Positions 7,755 to 17,111 of a DNA stretch of 64,000 nucleotides are shown in pieces. The translations under genes were made by a program, and so were the position numbers. The stretch covers positions 1 to 64,000 of the forward strand of contig NZ_BMZD01000003.1 in NCBI RefSeq assembly GCF_014652615.1, read 5' to 3'. The stretch comes from Novosphingobium arvoryzae. GTDB lineage: Bacteria > Pseudomonadota > Alphaproteobacteria > Sphingomonadales > Sphingomonadaceae. How positions within the stretch are numbered: position 1 is the stretch's first letter; every line of letters starts with the position of its first letter. The notes beneath the pieces are model-generated. The model saw only the letters and a program-made list of their open reading frames with translations. It had not been told where the DNA came from and made no database searches.

Positions 7755-8294
7755 CTAGTCCACGTCTCCGGAGCCGCCAGAGCGCGCCCTTGACGATTCC
7801 AGCAGCGCGGCGGCCTGATCGGCGGTCGGGCTGGTGGGGGCGGGGGTTCGGCTGGAAGCATCTTCCCGCTCGTCGTTCACCGGAATGCCGCGCAGCCTGG
7901 CACTGCTGCCGGCCGCGCCGGGTGGCGGCGTAAGGTAGGGCGGAGATCCGCGCATCGGCCCGACCTGCGGGCCGCGCGGCGGCCGGCCTGCCAGCATCGG
8001 CGGTGGATTGGGGTCGGTCGATGCGCCGCTGTAACCGGAATTCTCTGGACCGTCGCTGCCCCAGCTGCCCTTGGTGCGGGTGGTTTCCGGCTGGCCGACG
8101 TCCTGCGTGCCGATCACTTCGGCTTCGGTTTGCTCCAGCTGGTTGCGGGCTTCGCGCTCGGCCAGTTCCTGCGCGATCTGCGATTGCTCCCCGCCCGCGA
8201 ACAACGCGATCAGCCCGGTCAGCACGACCGTGGCTGCGGCGAAGTGCTTGAGCAGCTTGGGTGAAATCGGCAGGGGTTGAACCGGACGGCGCAT
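7755..8294 (-). CDS. Hypothetical membrane-anchored Pro-rich protein, 179 aa
   Basis: The N-terminus has one hydrophobic segment (about 17-35, FAAATVVLTGLIALFAGG). A short Glu/Gln-rich helix follows (about 37-60), then a long disordered tail rich in Pro, Gly and Ser. The topology suggests a single-pass inner-membrane protein with its tail in the periplasm. I do not recognise the family. Upstream, at 8344-8358, TTAC-N7-TTAA partly matches the CtrA half-site spacing seen in alphaproteobacteria. The gene is convergent with the DUF3501 gene. Confidence 0.6.
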   Translation of the reverse strand: MRRPVQPLPISPKLLKHFAAATVVLTGLIALFAGGEQSQIAQELAEREARNQLEQTEAEVIGTQDVGQPETTRTKGSWGSDGPENSGYSGASTDPNPPPMLAGRPPRGPQVGPMRGSPPYLTPPPGAAGSSARLRGIPVNDEREDASSRTPAPTSPTADQAAALLESSRARSGGSGDVD

Positions 8295-8442
8295 GCGAAA
8301 GCTTATCGCACCAACAGGTTAACCATGCGTCGCGCGCTTATGGTTACCATGAAATTAACGGCCGCCGGCGCGAAAGGGGCGCGCCGACGACCGTCGTTAC
8401 TCCTCCCCAGGAGTTGGTAGTGGCCCAGGAGTTTAGTGGGCG

Positions 8443-8619
8443 TCAGGCGTAGGAGCCGAGCCGATGATAGAGCGCGCTGATCCGCGCGAGTTCTTCGGGT
8501 TCCTCGGTCGAGCGGGCGTGGCTGGCGAGCGCCTGGCGGAGCAGGCGGAAATCGTTGTTGGAGAGCAGCGCGCGGGCCCGGCTCGGCTCGCGGATTTCGT
8601 TCATCTGCGCGGTTTCCAT
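8443..8619 (-). CDS. Small hypothetical protein, 58 aa
   Basis: This short open frame starts at ATG 8617-8619 with AAGGA about 8 bases upstream, which makes it likely to be translated. An upstream in-frame start would lack that signal. The protein (METAQMNEIREPSRARALLS...) is helical and charged, without membrane segments or Cys motifs. A 6-bp inverted repeat (GCGGAC/GTCCGC, 8645-8662) lies in its 5' leader. It is divergent from the ScfR-type regulator. The function is unknown. Confidence 0.5.
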   Translation of the reverse strand: METAQMNEIREPSRARALLSNNDFRLLRQALASHARSTEEPEELARISALYHRLGSYA

Positions 8620-8752
8620 GGGGGTATTCCTTCGTTGCTGCGGAGCGGACCCTCTTGTCCGCCTCCCCATCCTGATAGGCCTGGGTGGGCTGGATTGAGT
8701 AGTGAAAATTACAAATCATGTTGTGTGGATGGCGCTGAAAATCCAATATTTC

Positions 8753-8778
8753 TTGTCAAGTTGTAAATAATATGACAA
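8753..8778. promoter_or_regulatory. Inverted repeat at the ScfR-type regulator start
   Basis: TTGTCA and TGACAA are separated by 14 A+T-rich bases and end directly at the start codon at 8779. Regulators of this class often bind their own promoter, so an autoregulatory site is plausible. There is no direct evidence for binding. Confidence 0.35.
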
Positions 8779-10176
8779 ATGGGCGGGATGAGCGATCCGA
8801 CCATCCTTGCCGGACCCAGCGTTCGCCGCCTGCGCCGCCGCGAAGGGTTGACCCAGGCCGCCATGGCGTCGCGGCTCGGCATTTCTCCCAGTTATCTCAA
8901 TCTGATAGAACGAAATCAGCGCCCGCTGTCGGCGCGGTTGGTGGTGGTGCTGGCCGAGCAGTTCGACTTCGATCCGCGCAGCCTGCGGCAGGACGAGGCG
9001 GTGGGCGGGGTTGACGGGCTGCGCCGCCGTCTGGCCGACGAACGCTTTGCCGATCTGGCCATCGACCGCGACGAGATTGCCGAATGGCTGGCGGCCGCAC
9101 CGCAGGCAGCGCTGGCCTTTGCCCGGCTGTTCGATGCCAGCGGCAAGGATGTGGCGGCGGCCTCGACCGATCCGATGGACCTTGTCCGGCGTGAAATCGA
9201 GCGCTGGCGCAACCACTTTGCCGACCTCGATGCCGCGGCCGAGGCGCTGGCCGACGAATTGCGCCTGTCGAACGCCGATATCGGTGCGGCGCTGGCCGAG
9301 CGGCTGCGCCAGAAGCATCAGCTTTCCGTGCGGATCCTGCCGGCCGACGTCATGCCGGATGCCTTGCGGCGGCTAGACCTGCACGCGCGGCAATTGCAGC
9401 TGTCCGAAGTGCTGGACGGCCCTTCGCGCAATTTCCAGGTCGCGGTGCAGCTGGCGCTGCTGGAACAGCGCGACGAGATTGCCGCGATTGCCAATGGTGC
9501 CCAGTTCACCGACCGGGCGGCCTGGCGGTTGTTCCGCCGCCATCTGGCGGCCTATTTCGCGGCCGCGCTGCTGATGCCCTATGGCCGGTTCATGCGGGCG
9601 TGCGAGGCGACGGGGTATGACCTTGACCTGCTGCAGCGCCGCTTTGGCGTGGGCTTCGAACAACTGGCCCATCGCCTGACCACGCTGCAGCGGGTCGGCC
9701 AGCGGGGCCTGCCGTTCTTCATGGCCCGGATCGACCGCGCCGGGCAGTATTCCAAGCGTTATGCCGGGGCGAGCGGAACGCTGCTGCTGGAAAGCGAGAC
9801 GAGCTGCCCGCTGTGGGCCGCGCATGAAGCGTTCGAGCGGGCGGGGCGGACTTGTGTGCAACTGGTCGAGGTGCCGGACGGGGCGGGCCAGCCTTCGCGC
9901 TGGCTGACGCTGGCGCAGACCGTGGAGCGCAGCGGGACGCTGGGGGCCGGAACGGCGCGCTTTGCCGTCGTGCTGGGGCTGGAAGCGCGGCTGGCCGGGC
10001 AGCTGGCGCAGGCCCGCGGATTGTCGCTGGATCCGGTTCATGCGGTGCCGATCGGGCCGGGCTGCGCGCAGTGCCACCGCGCGTCGTGCCTGCAACGCGC
10101 CCTGCCGCCGCGCGGCGCGGCGCTGGAATTCGATGAGCGGATCAGGGGCCTGACACCGTTCAGTTTTCGCGGATAG
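8779..10176 (+). CDS. ScfR-family (RamB/MccR/PrpC-regulator type) HTH transcription factor
   Basis: This 465-aa regulator has an N-terminal XRE-type helix-turn-helix (about 14-68, with TQAAMASRLGISPSYLNLIE). An IrrE/ImmA-like middle region follows, then the DUF2083 domain typical of short-chain fatty acyl-CoA regulators (AAYFAAALLMPYGRF, FEQLAHRLTTLQR, GQRGLPFFMARID, CPLWAAHEAF). A Cys motif GPGCAQCHRASCLQRALPP lies near the C-terminus. Known members sense short-chain acyl-CoAs and control the glyoxylate, methylcitrate or methylmalonyl pathways. No such genes lie next to it here, so targets are elsewhere or unknown. An ATG three codons later is an alternative start. Confidence 0.85.
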   Translation: MGGMSDPTILAGPSVRRLRRREGLTQAAMASRLGISPSYLNLIERNQRPLSARLVVVLAEQFDFDPRSLRQDEAVGGVDGLRRRLADERFADLAIDRDEIAEWLAAAPQAALAFARLFDASGKDVAAASTDPMDLVRREIERWRNHFADLDAAAEALADELRLSNADIGAALAERLRQKHQLSVRILPADVMPDALRRLDLHARQLQLSEVLDGPSRNFQVAVQLALLEQRDEIAAIANGAQFTDRAAWRLFRRHLAAYFAAALLMPYGRFMRACEATGYDLDLLQRRFGVGFEQLAHRLTTLQRVGQRGLPFFMARIDRAGQYSKRYAGASGTLLLESETSCPLWAAHEAFERAGRTCVQLVEVPDGAGQPSRWLTLAQTVERSGTLGAGTARFAVVLGLEARLAGQLAQARGLSLDPVHAVPIGPGCAQCHRASCLQRALPPRGAALEFDERIRGLTPFSFRG

Positions 10177-10195
10177 GTTTCGGCAACCAAGATCT

Positions 10196-10206
10196 GTAAA
10201 ATTTAC
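10196..10206. promoter_or_regulatory. Short palindrome upstream of the XrtA operon
   Basis: GTAAA-A-TTTAC lies 66 bases before the sugar-transferase start, in the only gap before the four-gene operon. It may be a regulator site. No convincing -24/-12 sigma54 promoter was seen here. Confidence 0.3.
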
Positions 10207-10271
10207 CGACATTTCACCCTTGGCCATTAGGCCGGGGCGGACCATTCACACCGAAGGCCGCCCAAGGGACG

Positions 10272-11657
10272 ATGATCCGCCTATTCAAACACTATATCCC
10301 GCACGCGGTGATCCTGCTGGGACTGATCGACCTGGTGCTGCTGTGCCTGGCTGGTGAGATTGCCTGGCGGGTCCGCGCCGGCCAGATCGGGATCGATGCG
10401 GGCGAGACACTGACCCGTCTGTGGCAGCTCTCGGCGTTCTCGGTCATTATCCTGACCGCGATGATCGCGGTGGGGGTCTACGGTTCGGACGCGCTGCGCT
10501 CGATGCGGTTCGCCACGGCGCGGCTGCTGGTAGCGATCTCGCTGGGGGTGATCGGCCTGGCCTTTGTCGATTTCCTGCTGGGCGGGCACAATTTCTGGCG
10601 CTCCACGCTGGCCTATACGATGGGCATCGCGATTGTCATGCTGGTGCTAAACCGGCTGGTGATCGGCGGATTGCTGGGCACGGCCGCGTTCCGGCGCCGG
10701 GTGCTGGTGCTGGGGGCCGGGGCGCGGGCGGACCGGCTGCGCAAGCTTTCGGAACGGCCGGAGAGCGGGTTCGTGATCGTCGGCTATGTGGCGATGACCG
10801 ATAGCCCGCCGGTGGTCGAGGAATCCATTGCGCGCGGGGCGATCCACAACCTGACCCGCCATGTCGAGAACCTGGATGTCAGCGAAGTGGTGCTGGCGCT
10901 GGAGGAGCGCCGCAACGCCTTGCCGCTGGCCGACCTGTTGCGGATCAAGACGACCGGGGTTCACGTCAACGATTTTTCCAGCTTCATCGAGCGCGAGACG
11001 GGGCGTGTGGATCTCGACACCGTCAATCCCAGCTGGCTGATCTTTTCGGACGGGTTTTCCTCAGGGCGGGCGCTGTCGAGCGCGGCGAAGCGGATTTTCG
11101 ATATCCTGGCCAGCGCGCTGCTGCTGGTGCTGACCGGCCCGGTGATCGCGCTGTTCGCGCTGCTGGTGAAGCTGGACAGCAAGGGTCCGGCGTTCTTTCG
11201 CCAGACCCGCGTCGGGCTCTACGGCCAGAATTTCGACCTGATCAAGCTACGCTCGATGCGGACCGATGCCGAGGCGAACGGGGCGCAGTGGGCGCAGAAG
11301 GACGATCCGCGCGTCACCCGGCTGGGCAAGTTCATCCGCAAGGTCCGGATCGACGAGTTGCCGCAGGCCTGGGCGGTGCTGAAGGGCGAAATGAGCTTCG
11401 TCGGCCCGCGCCCGGAACGGCCGGAATTCGTGGCCAATCTGGAAGAAAAGCTGCCTTATTACGCCGAACGCCACATGGTGAAGCCGGGGATCACCGGCTG
11501 GGCGCAGATCAATTACCCGTATGGCGCCTCGATCGAGGATTCGCGGCACAAGCTGGAATACGACCTATACTACGCCAAGAACTACACGCCGTTCCTTGAT
11601 CTGCTGATCCTGTTGCAGACGCTGCGCGTGGTGCTGTGGCACGAGGGCGCGCGCTAG
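10272..11657 (+). CDS. XrtA/PEP-CTERM system sugar transferase (TIGR03013 type)
   Basis: This 461-aa polyprenyl-phosphate glycosyl-1-phosphate transferase starts exopolysaccharide synthesis by loading a sugar phosphate on undecaprenyl phosphate in the inner membrane. Four N-terminal membrane helices (to about residue 130) and a nucleotide-binding-like CoA_binding_3 segment (VLVLGAGARADRL) precede a fifth helix near 280. The bacterial sugar-transferase domain follows, with KLRSMRTDAEANG, DELPQAW and SFVGPRPERPEF. The direct link to prsK, prsR and prsT (1-base gap to prsK) identifies it as the transferase of the exosortase A/PEP-CTERM locus. Confidence 0.9.
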   Translation: MIRLFKHYIPHAVILLGLIDLVLLCLAGEIAWRVRAGQIGIDAGETLTRLWQLSAFSVIILTAMIAVGVYGSDALRSMRFATARLLVAISLGVIGLAFVDFLLGGHNFWRSTLAYTMGIAIVMLVLNRLVIGGLLGTAAFRRRVLVLGAGARADRLRKLSERPESGFVIVGYVAMTDSPPVVEESIARGAIHNLTRHVENLDVSEVVLALEERRNALPLADLLRIKTTGVHVNDFSSFIERETGRVDLDTVNPSWLIFSDGFSSGRALSSAAKRIFDILASALLLVLTGPVIALFALLVKLDSKGPAFFRQTRVGLYGQNFDLIKLRSMRTDAEANGAQWAQKDDPRVTRLGKFIRKVRIDELPQAWAVLKGEMSFVGPRPERPEFVANLEEKLPYYAERHMVKPGITGWAQINYPYGASIEDSRHKLEYDLYYAKNYTPFLDLLILLQTLRVVLWHEGAR

Positions 11658-11658
11658 G

Positions 11659-13773
11659 ATGACGCTGGCGGGTTCCATCTGGCCCGGCGTTGCGGCGCTG
11701 TTGTGGCTGCTGGCCGCGGCGGCGTGCGGCGTGGTCGCGACCTGGCTGTGGCGGCTGGTCGAGCGGTTCGGACCTGCCGCCCGCGCCCTTGCGGTCGCGC
11801 TGGCCGCGACCGGGTTCTGGGCGCTGGGGTGCGGTCTGCTGGGGCAGGAAGCGGCGATCACCGCTATGGCCGAATCGGGTCGCAACCTGGGTTGGCTGTT
11901 CGCGCTCTATCGCCTGTTCGCGGTCGATGGCCGGCTGGCCAGCGTGCAGCCGGTGCGGCCGATGCTCTATGCGCTGGGCTTCGTCGAACTGGTGCAGGCC
12001 TTTGCCCACGCGCTGTTTGGCGCGGCGAGCGCGGACCAGGCGCCGCTGGCGGCTTATGCCTTCCAGTCGCTGACGCTGCTGCACCTGCTGCTGCAGATCG
12101 GCGGGCTGGTGCTGGTGCACAACCTCTATGTCGGCGCGCGGGCGGAAACGCGGCTGCTGCTGCGCTGGCCCGCCGGGGCATTGCTCACGCTCTGGGGCTT
12201 TGACCTCAACTATTACACGGTCGCCTATCTGTCCCATGGGATGCCGGAAATGCTGGGGGCGCTGCGTTCGGTCGCAGTGCTGGCGGCGGCGTCGACGCTG
12301 GCTATCGGGGCCTTGACGGGCCGGGCGCAAGTCAACCTGCGGCCCTCGCGTGCGGTTACGTTCCAGTCGCTGTCGCTGATGCTGATCGGGGGCTACCTGA
12401 TCGCGATGGTGGCGCTGGCCCAGTGGCTGTCATGGTCGGGCGGGAACCTGGCGATGTCGTTGCAGCTGGGCGTGGTATCCGCGGCGACCGTGCTGGGCGT
12501 GGCGGTGATCGCCTCGGCCCGGATGCGCGGATGGATGCGGGTGATGGTGGCCAAGCACCTGTTCCAGCATCGCTATGACTACCGCAGCGAGTGGCTGCGC
12601 TTTACCCGCACGATCGCCAAGCCGGGCGGCAGCGATGCCAGCCTGGACCAGCGTGTGATCCGCGCCGTGGCCGACATGACAGACAGCCCCGCCGGCCTGC
12701 TGCTGACCGCGGGCGAGGGCGGGCGGCTGGAATTGGCGGCGCGCTGGCAGTGGCCGACCGCCGAAGTGCCGGGACTGGCCCTGTCGGCGGCGCAGTGCCG
12801 CTTTTTCGAGCAGCAGGGATACGTGGCCGACCTGGACGAGCTGCGCGCGGGCCGCGCCAGTGCGGAGGCCACGGCAGCCGTGCCGCAATGGCTGCGCGAT
12901 GAGCCGCGCGCCTGGGCGCTGGTGCCATTGCTGCACTTCGAGCAGCTGGTGGGGATGATCGTGCTGGCCCGGCCACCCCATCCGCGCAAGCTGGACTGGG
13001 AGGACTTCGACCTGCTGCGCGTCGCCGGGCAACAGCTGGCCAGCTATCTGGCCGAGCACGCCGGACAGGCAGCACTGGCCGAAGCGGGGCGGTTCGAGGA
13101 CTTCAACCGCCGTATCGCCTTTGTCATGCACGACATCAAGAATCTGGCCAGCCAGCTCAGCCTGCTTGCAAGGAATGCGGAGCAACATTCTGATAATCCT
13201 GAATTCCAGCGGGACATGATGATCACGCTGCGAAATTCGTCGGACAAGCTGCACGCGTTGCTGTCGCGCCTCTCGCGCTATGGTTCCAGTGCCATCGAAA
13301 CGCTCCAGCCGGTCGCTGCCGATCAGATTGCGGCGCGGGTCGCGGCGCAGTTCCAGGCGTTGCACAACGTCCAGCTGGTGGAAGCCGCGCCGTGCCGGGT
13401 GGCCGCGCAGGCGGATTCGCTGGAACAGGTGCTGGTCCATCTGGTCCAGAACGCGATCGATGCCAGCCCTGCCGGCGCGCCGGTGTTCGTGCGGGTGGCC
13501 TGCGAAGGGCTGGGCGGGGTGATCGAAGTGCTCGATTCCGGCACCGGGATGAGCCCCGAATTCATCCGCACCCGCCTGTTCAAGCCGTTCGACAGCACCA
13601 AGTCCGGCGGGTTCGGGATCGGCGCCTATGAAGCGCGCGAACTGATCCGGGCGATGCGCGGGCGGCTGGACGTGGAAAGCTGCGAAGGGCTGGGCAGTCG
13701 CTTCACAATTCACCTGCCGCTCTACGATGCCGCCGAACTGATCGACACCCTTGCCGCGAAACGAGTTGCCTGA
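11659..13773 (+). CDS. prsK: XrtA/PEP-CTERM system histidine kinase PrsK
   Basis: This 704-aa membrane sensor kinase has an N-terminal region of about nine hydrophobic helices (to about 300), a GAF-like region (about 320-470) and a kinase core. The H-box FVMHDIKNLASQLSLL puts the phospho-accepting His at 491. N, G1 and G2 boxes follow (LVQNAIDAS, VLDSGTGM, KSGGFGIGAYEA). It phosphorylates PrsR, whose gene starts 1 base after its stop. Family knowledge says the pair drives sigma54-dependent transcription of PEP-CTERM and exopolysaccharide genes. The sensed signal is unknown. Confidence 0.9.
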   Translation: MTLAGSIWPGVAALLWLLAAAACGVVATWLWRLVERFGPAARALAVALAATGFWALGCGLLGQEAAITAMAESGRNLGWLFALYRLFAVDGRLASVQPVRPMLYALGFVELVQAFAHALFGAASADQAPLAAYAFQSLTLLHLLLQIGGLVLVHNLYVGARAETRLLLRWPAGALLTLWGFDLNYYTVAYLSHGMPEMLGALRSVAVLAAASTLAIGALTGRAQVNLRPSRAVTFQSLSLMLIGGYLIAMVALAQWLSWSGGNLAMSLQLGVVSAATVLGVAVIASARMRGWMRVMVAKHLFQHRYDYRSEWLRFTRTIAKPGGSDASLDQRVIRAVADMTDSPAGLLLTAGEGGRLELAARWQWPTAEVPGLALSAAQCRFFEQQGYVADLDELRAGRASAEATAAVPQWLRDEPRAWALVPLLHFEQLVGMIVLARPPHPRKLDWEDFDLLRVAGQQLASYLAEHAGQAALAEAGRFEDFNRRIAFVMHDIKNLASQLSLLARNAEQHSDNPEFQRDMMITLRNSSDKLHALLSRLSRYGSSAIETLQPVAADQIAARVAAQFQALHNVQLVEAAPCRVAAQADSLEQVLVHLVQNAIDASPAGAPVFVRVACEGLGGVIEVLDSGTGMSPEFIRTRLFKPFDSTKSGGFGIGAYEARELIRAMRGRLDVESCEGLGSRFTIHLPLYDAAELIDTLAAKRVA

Positions 13774-13774
13774 A

Positions 13775-15151
13775 ATGTCCGATGCCAAGTCCAAGGTGCT
13801 GCCCAAGCTGCTGATCGTCGAGGACGATCCGGGTCTGCAGGCGCAGCTGAAATGGGCCTATCCCGAATTCGACGTGGTGATCGCCGGCGACCGCGCCAGC
13901 GCGCTGGCGGCGCTGCGCGCGGACGAACCGCCGGTGGTGACGCTGGACCTGGGCCTGCCGCCCGATGCCGATGGCACCAGCGAGGGCTTTGCGGTGCTGG
14001 ATGAAATCATGGCGCTGAAACCGGACACCAAGGTGATCGTGGCCAGCGGCCACGGCGCGCGGGAATCCGCGCTGCGGGCCATCGCCAAGGGGGCCTATGA
14101 CTTTTACCAGAAGCCGGTTGATATCGAGGCGCTGGGCCTGATCGTCCGTCGCGCGCTGGAACTGCACCGGATCGAGGCCGAAAACCGCCAGCTTGCCGCG
14201 CGATCGGGTGAGGACAACCGCGTGCTCGGCCGGATGATCACGGGCGCGCCGGAAATGGTCAAGGTGGCCCGCACGATCGAACGGGTGGCCAACACCAACG
14301 TCTCGGTCATGCTGCTGGGGGCCAGCGGCACCGGCAAGGAATTGCTGGCGCGCGGACTGCATGACGCCAGCGACCGCGCGGGCGGCGCGTTCGTGGCGAT
14401 CAACTGCGCGGCGATTCCCGAAAACCTGCTGGAAAGCGAGCTGTTCGGGCATGAGAAGGGCGCCTTTACCGGGGCGGTCAAGACCACCGAGGGCAAGATC
14501 GAGCTAGCCCACGGCGGTACGCTGTTCCTTGACGAAGTGGGCGACATTCCGCTGCCCTTGCAGGTCAAGCTGCTGCGGTTCCTGCAGGAACGCGTGATCG
14601 AGCGGATCGGTTCGCGCAAGTCCATCGCGGTGGACACCCGGATTGTCTGCGCCACGCACCAGGACCTCGAAGCGATGATCGGCGACGGGCGGTTCCGCGA
14701 GGACCTGTTCTACCGCCTGGCCGAAATTGTCATCCGGATCCCCAGCCTGGCCGAGCGGCCGGGCGATGCGGGGCTGCTGGCCCGCGCGTTCCTGACCCGC
14801 TTCGCGCGGGAAATGAACCCGGCGGTCAAGGGCTTTGCCGCCGATGCGCTGGCCGCGATCGATGCCTGGCAATGGCCGGGCAATGTGCGCGAACTGGAAA
14901 ACCGGGTGAAGCGCGCGGTCATCATGGCCGATGGCAAGCTGGTGTCGGCTGCCGACCTCGACCTTGCCGAACCGGACGAGGCGGGCGAGGCAGTGCTGAA
15001 CCTGAAGGCCGCGCGCGAGGCGGCCGACCGGCGCGTCATCCGCCATGCGCTGGCCCGCAGCGAGGGCAACATCTCGCAGACGGCCAAGCTGCTGGGGATC
15101 AGCCGCCCGACGCTCTACGACCTGCTCAAGCAATACGACCTGCAGGCCTGA
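13775..15151 (+). CDS. prsR: XrtA/PEP-CTERM system sigma54 response regulator PrsR
   Basis: This 458-aa NtrC-type activator has three parts. The receiver domain (about 11-125) has phospho-acceptor Asp58 in VVTLDLGLPP. The AAA+ domain (about 150-385) has Walker A GASGTGKE (182-189) and the sigma54-contact loop GAFTGA (229-234). The C-terminal Fis-type HTH carries GNISQTAKLLGISRPTLYDL. The intact GAFTGA loop predicts that it activates sigma54 promoters. The start at 13775 lies 1 base after the prsK stop; an in-frame start 8 codons earlier is inside prsK and unlikely. It is in an operon with prsK and prsT. Confidence 0.93.
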   Translation: MSDAKSKVLPKLLIVEDDPGLQAQLKWAYPEFDVVIAGDRASALAALRADEPPVVTLDLGLPPDADGTSEGFAVLDEIMALKPDTKVIVASGHGARESALRAIAKGAYDFYQKPVDIEALGLIVRRALELHRIEAENRQLAARSGEDNRVLGRMITGAPEMVKVARTIERVANTNVSVMLLGASGTGKELLARGLHDASDRAGGAFVAINCAAIPENLLESELFGHEKGAFTGAVKTTEGKIELAHGGTLFLDEVGDIPLPLQVKLLRFLQERVIERIGSRKSIAVDTRIVCATHQDLEAMIGDGRFREDLFYRLAEIVIRIPSLAERPGDAGLLARAFLTRFAREMNPAVKGFAADALAAIDAWQWPGNVRELENRVKRAVIMADGKLVSAADLDLAEPDEAGEAVLNLKAAREAADRRVIRHALARSEGNISQTAKLLGISRPTLYDLLKQYDLQA

Positions 15152-15155
15152 ACCG

Positions 15156-16979
15156 ATGCGCCTGGCCCGCTTCCTGACCGTGCTGGGCCTGGCGGCGGTG
15201 CTGATCGCGGCACCGCTGGCGGCCCTGCCGGACGTGCAGCAGGGCCCGATCAATGCCGCGCGCTCCGCCCTGCAAAAGGGCGATGGCATCGCGGCGGAAG
15301 CCGCGCTGCGCAATGCCATCAAGGCCGGCGCCCCGCGCGCGGCCATCGCGGCGTGGATGGGCGAGGCGTTCCTCTATCAGGGCGAGCTGCTGAAAGCGCG
15401 CGAATGGCTGGGGCCGGGGCAGTTCACGCCCGAATCCGCCGGGCGCGGCTGGCGGGCGCTGGGGCGGCTGGAGCGGCTGGAAGGCAATCTGCCGGCAGCG
15501 GGGAAGGCCTATGACCGGGCCTTGTCCTACACGCCGCGCGATGCGCAGCTGTGGGTCGATATCGGCCGCCTGCGCTATCTGGGCGGCGAACAGATCCAGG
15601 CCGTCGACGCGGCAGAGCGCGCGCTTGTGGCCGAGCCGGACAATGTCCGCGCGCTGGAATTTCGCGCCCAGTTGCTGCGCGACCAGTCCGGCTGGGCCGC
15701 CGCGCTGCCGCTGTTCGAACGCGCGCTGGAACTGGCGCCGGAAGACCTTTCGCTCCTGAGCGGCTACGCCGCCACGCTGGGCGAACTGGGCCGCACGACC
15801 GAGATGCTGGCCGTGACCCGCAAGATGATCGAGGTTGCTCCCAAGCACCCCTATGCCTTCTACCTGCAGGCCGTGCTGGCGGCGCGGGCGGGCAAGATCG
15901 ACCTCGCCCGCAATCTGCTGGCCCGCACCGGCGACCGCTTGCAGGCCATGCCCGCCGGGCTGGAATTGCAAGGCCTGCTGGAACTGGAAGCGGGCAACGC
16001 CAACGTCGCGGCCGGCTTGCTGGAGCCATTGGCCCAGCGGCAGGGCGCGAACCAGAAGCTGCAATTGCTGCTGGCCCGCGCGCTCTATGAGGCGGGCGAC
16101 TATGGCAAGCTGCACGAACGCTATGATGCGCTGGCCGCGCGCCCGGATGCGCCGGCCTATTTGCTGGTGTTGCTGGCCCGCGCGCACGAAGAGCAGGGCA
16201 ACCGCGCCGCTGCCGCTCCGCTGCTGGACCGCGCCGCCGCCGCGACGATCCCGGCGCTGATGCCAATCCCGGAGCGCGATCCCATTGGCGTGCTGGCGCT
16301 GCGCTGGAACAGCGCGCCCGGCGTGCCGGAAACGGCGGTGCCCTATGTCCGCAGTCTGCTTGCCGCGCGTGATATGCGCGGCGCCGTGGCCGTGGCGGAG
16401 CGGTTCCGGCAACTGCACCCGGGTTCGTCCGAAGCGCTGGCGCTGTGGGGGGACGTGGCGCTGGCGAGCGGACAGGCGGGTGCGGCGCTGCAGGCGTACG
16501 ACCAGTCGGCGCAAGTCCGCTTTCCCGAAACGCTGCTGCTGCGCATGGGCGAGGCCTTCGACAAGGCCGGGCGCGGGCGGGACGCGATGATCGTGACCGC
16601 CAACTATCTCGCCGCCTTCCCCGGCAGCCGCCTGGCCGCGCGCATGGCGGCCAGCCACCGGGCGTTTACCGGCGATTGGGCCGGCGCGCGCGCGCTGCTG
16701 GAAAACCTGCGCCAGCGCGGCGGCAACCGCGACGTACGGTTGCTGGCGGACCTCAGCCTGGCGCAGCTTCGCACCGATGACGTCAAGGCCGCGCGCGAGA
16801 GCGCCGAGCGCGCTTATGCCCTGCAACGCGGCAGCGGCGTGGCGGCGCAGGCGTTGGGAATGGCGCTCGCCGCCGCCGGAGAAGAGCCGCAGCGCGCCCG
16901 CGACCTGCTCGACAAGGCGCGGCGGATCGGCGGCGACAACCCGTTGCTGGCCGAAGCGCGGACGCAGCTGGCCAAGTAG
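15156..16979 (+). CDS. prsT: XrtA/PEP-CTERM system TPR-repeat protein PrsT
   Basis: This 607-aa exported protein starts with a signal peptide (RFLTVLGLAAVLIAAPLAAL) and then consists almost wholly of tetratricopeptide repeats, about a dozen, recognisable by regular Ala/Leu-rich 34-residue units such as GWAAALPLFERALELAPEDL. It is smaller than the roughly 900-aa PrsT of beta- and gammaproteobacteria. The start (ATG 15156) is 4 bases after the prsR stop. Location in the periplasm or attached to the outer membrane, with a role in polymer export or assembly, is inferred from the family and the operon. Confidence 0.85.
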   Translation: MRLARFLTVLGLAAVLIAAPLAALPDVQQGPINAARSALQKGDGIAAEAALRNAIKAGAPRAAIAAWMGEAFLYQGELLKAREWLGPGQFTPESAGRGWRALGRLERLEGNLPAAGKAYDRALSYTPRDAQLWVDIGRLRYLGGEQIQAVDAAERALVAEPDNVRALEFRAQLLRDQSGWAAALPLFERALELAPEDLSLLSGYAATLGELGRTTEMLAVTRKMIEVAPKHPYAFYLQAVLAARAGKIDLARNLLARTGDRLQAMPAGLELQGLLELEAGNANVAAGLLEPLAQRQGANQKLQLLLARALYEAGDYGKLHERYDALAARPDAPAYLLVLLARAHEEQGNRAAAAPLLDRAAAATIPALMPIPERDPIGVLALRWNSAPGVPETAVPYVRSLLAARDMRGAVAVAERFRQLHPGSSEALALWGDVALASGQAGAALQAYDQSAQVRFPETLLLRMGEAFDKAGRGRDAMIVTANYLAAFPGSRLAARMAASHRAFTGDWAGARALLENLRQRGGNRDVRLLADLSLAQLRTDDVKAARESAERAYALQRGSGVAAQALGMALAAAGEEPQRARDLLDKARRIGGDNPLLAEARTQLAK

Positions 16980-17111
16980 GCGCGTAACTGACCAGAATGG
17001 CCAGACCGGCATCGCCTGACCGGAATTGTTACGCATAAGTCTCGACAGCGCCGCCAAGGCGATTTAATCGAATGATTAAATTCTGGATCAACAGACAAAG
17101 GCGAGGCTGCG

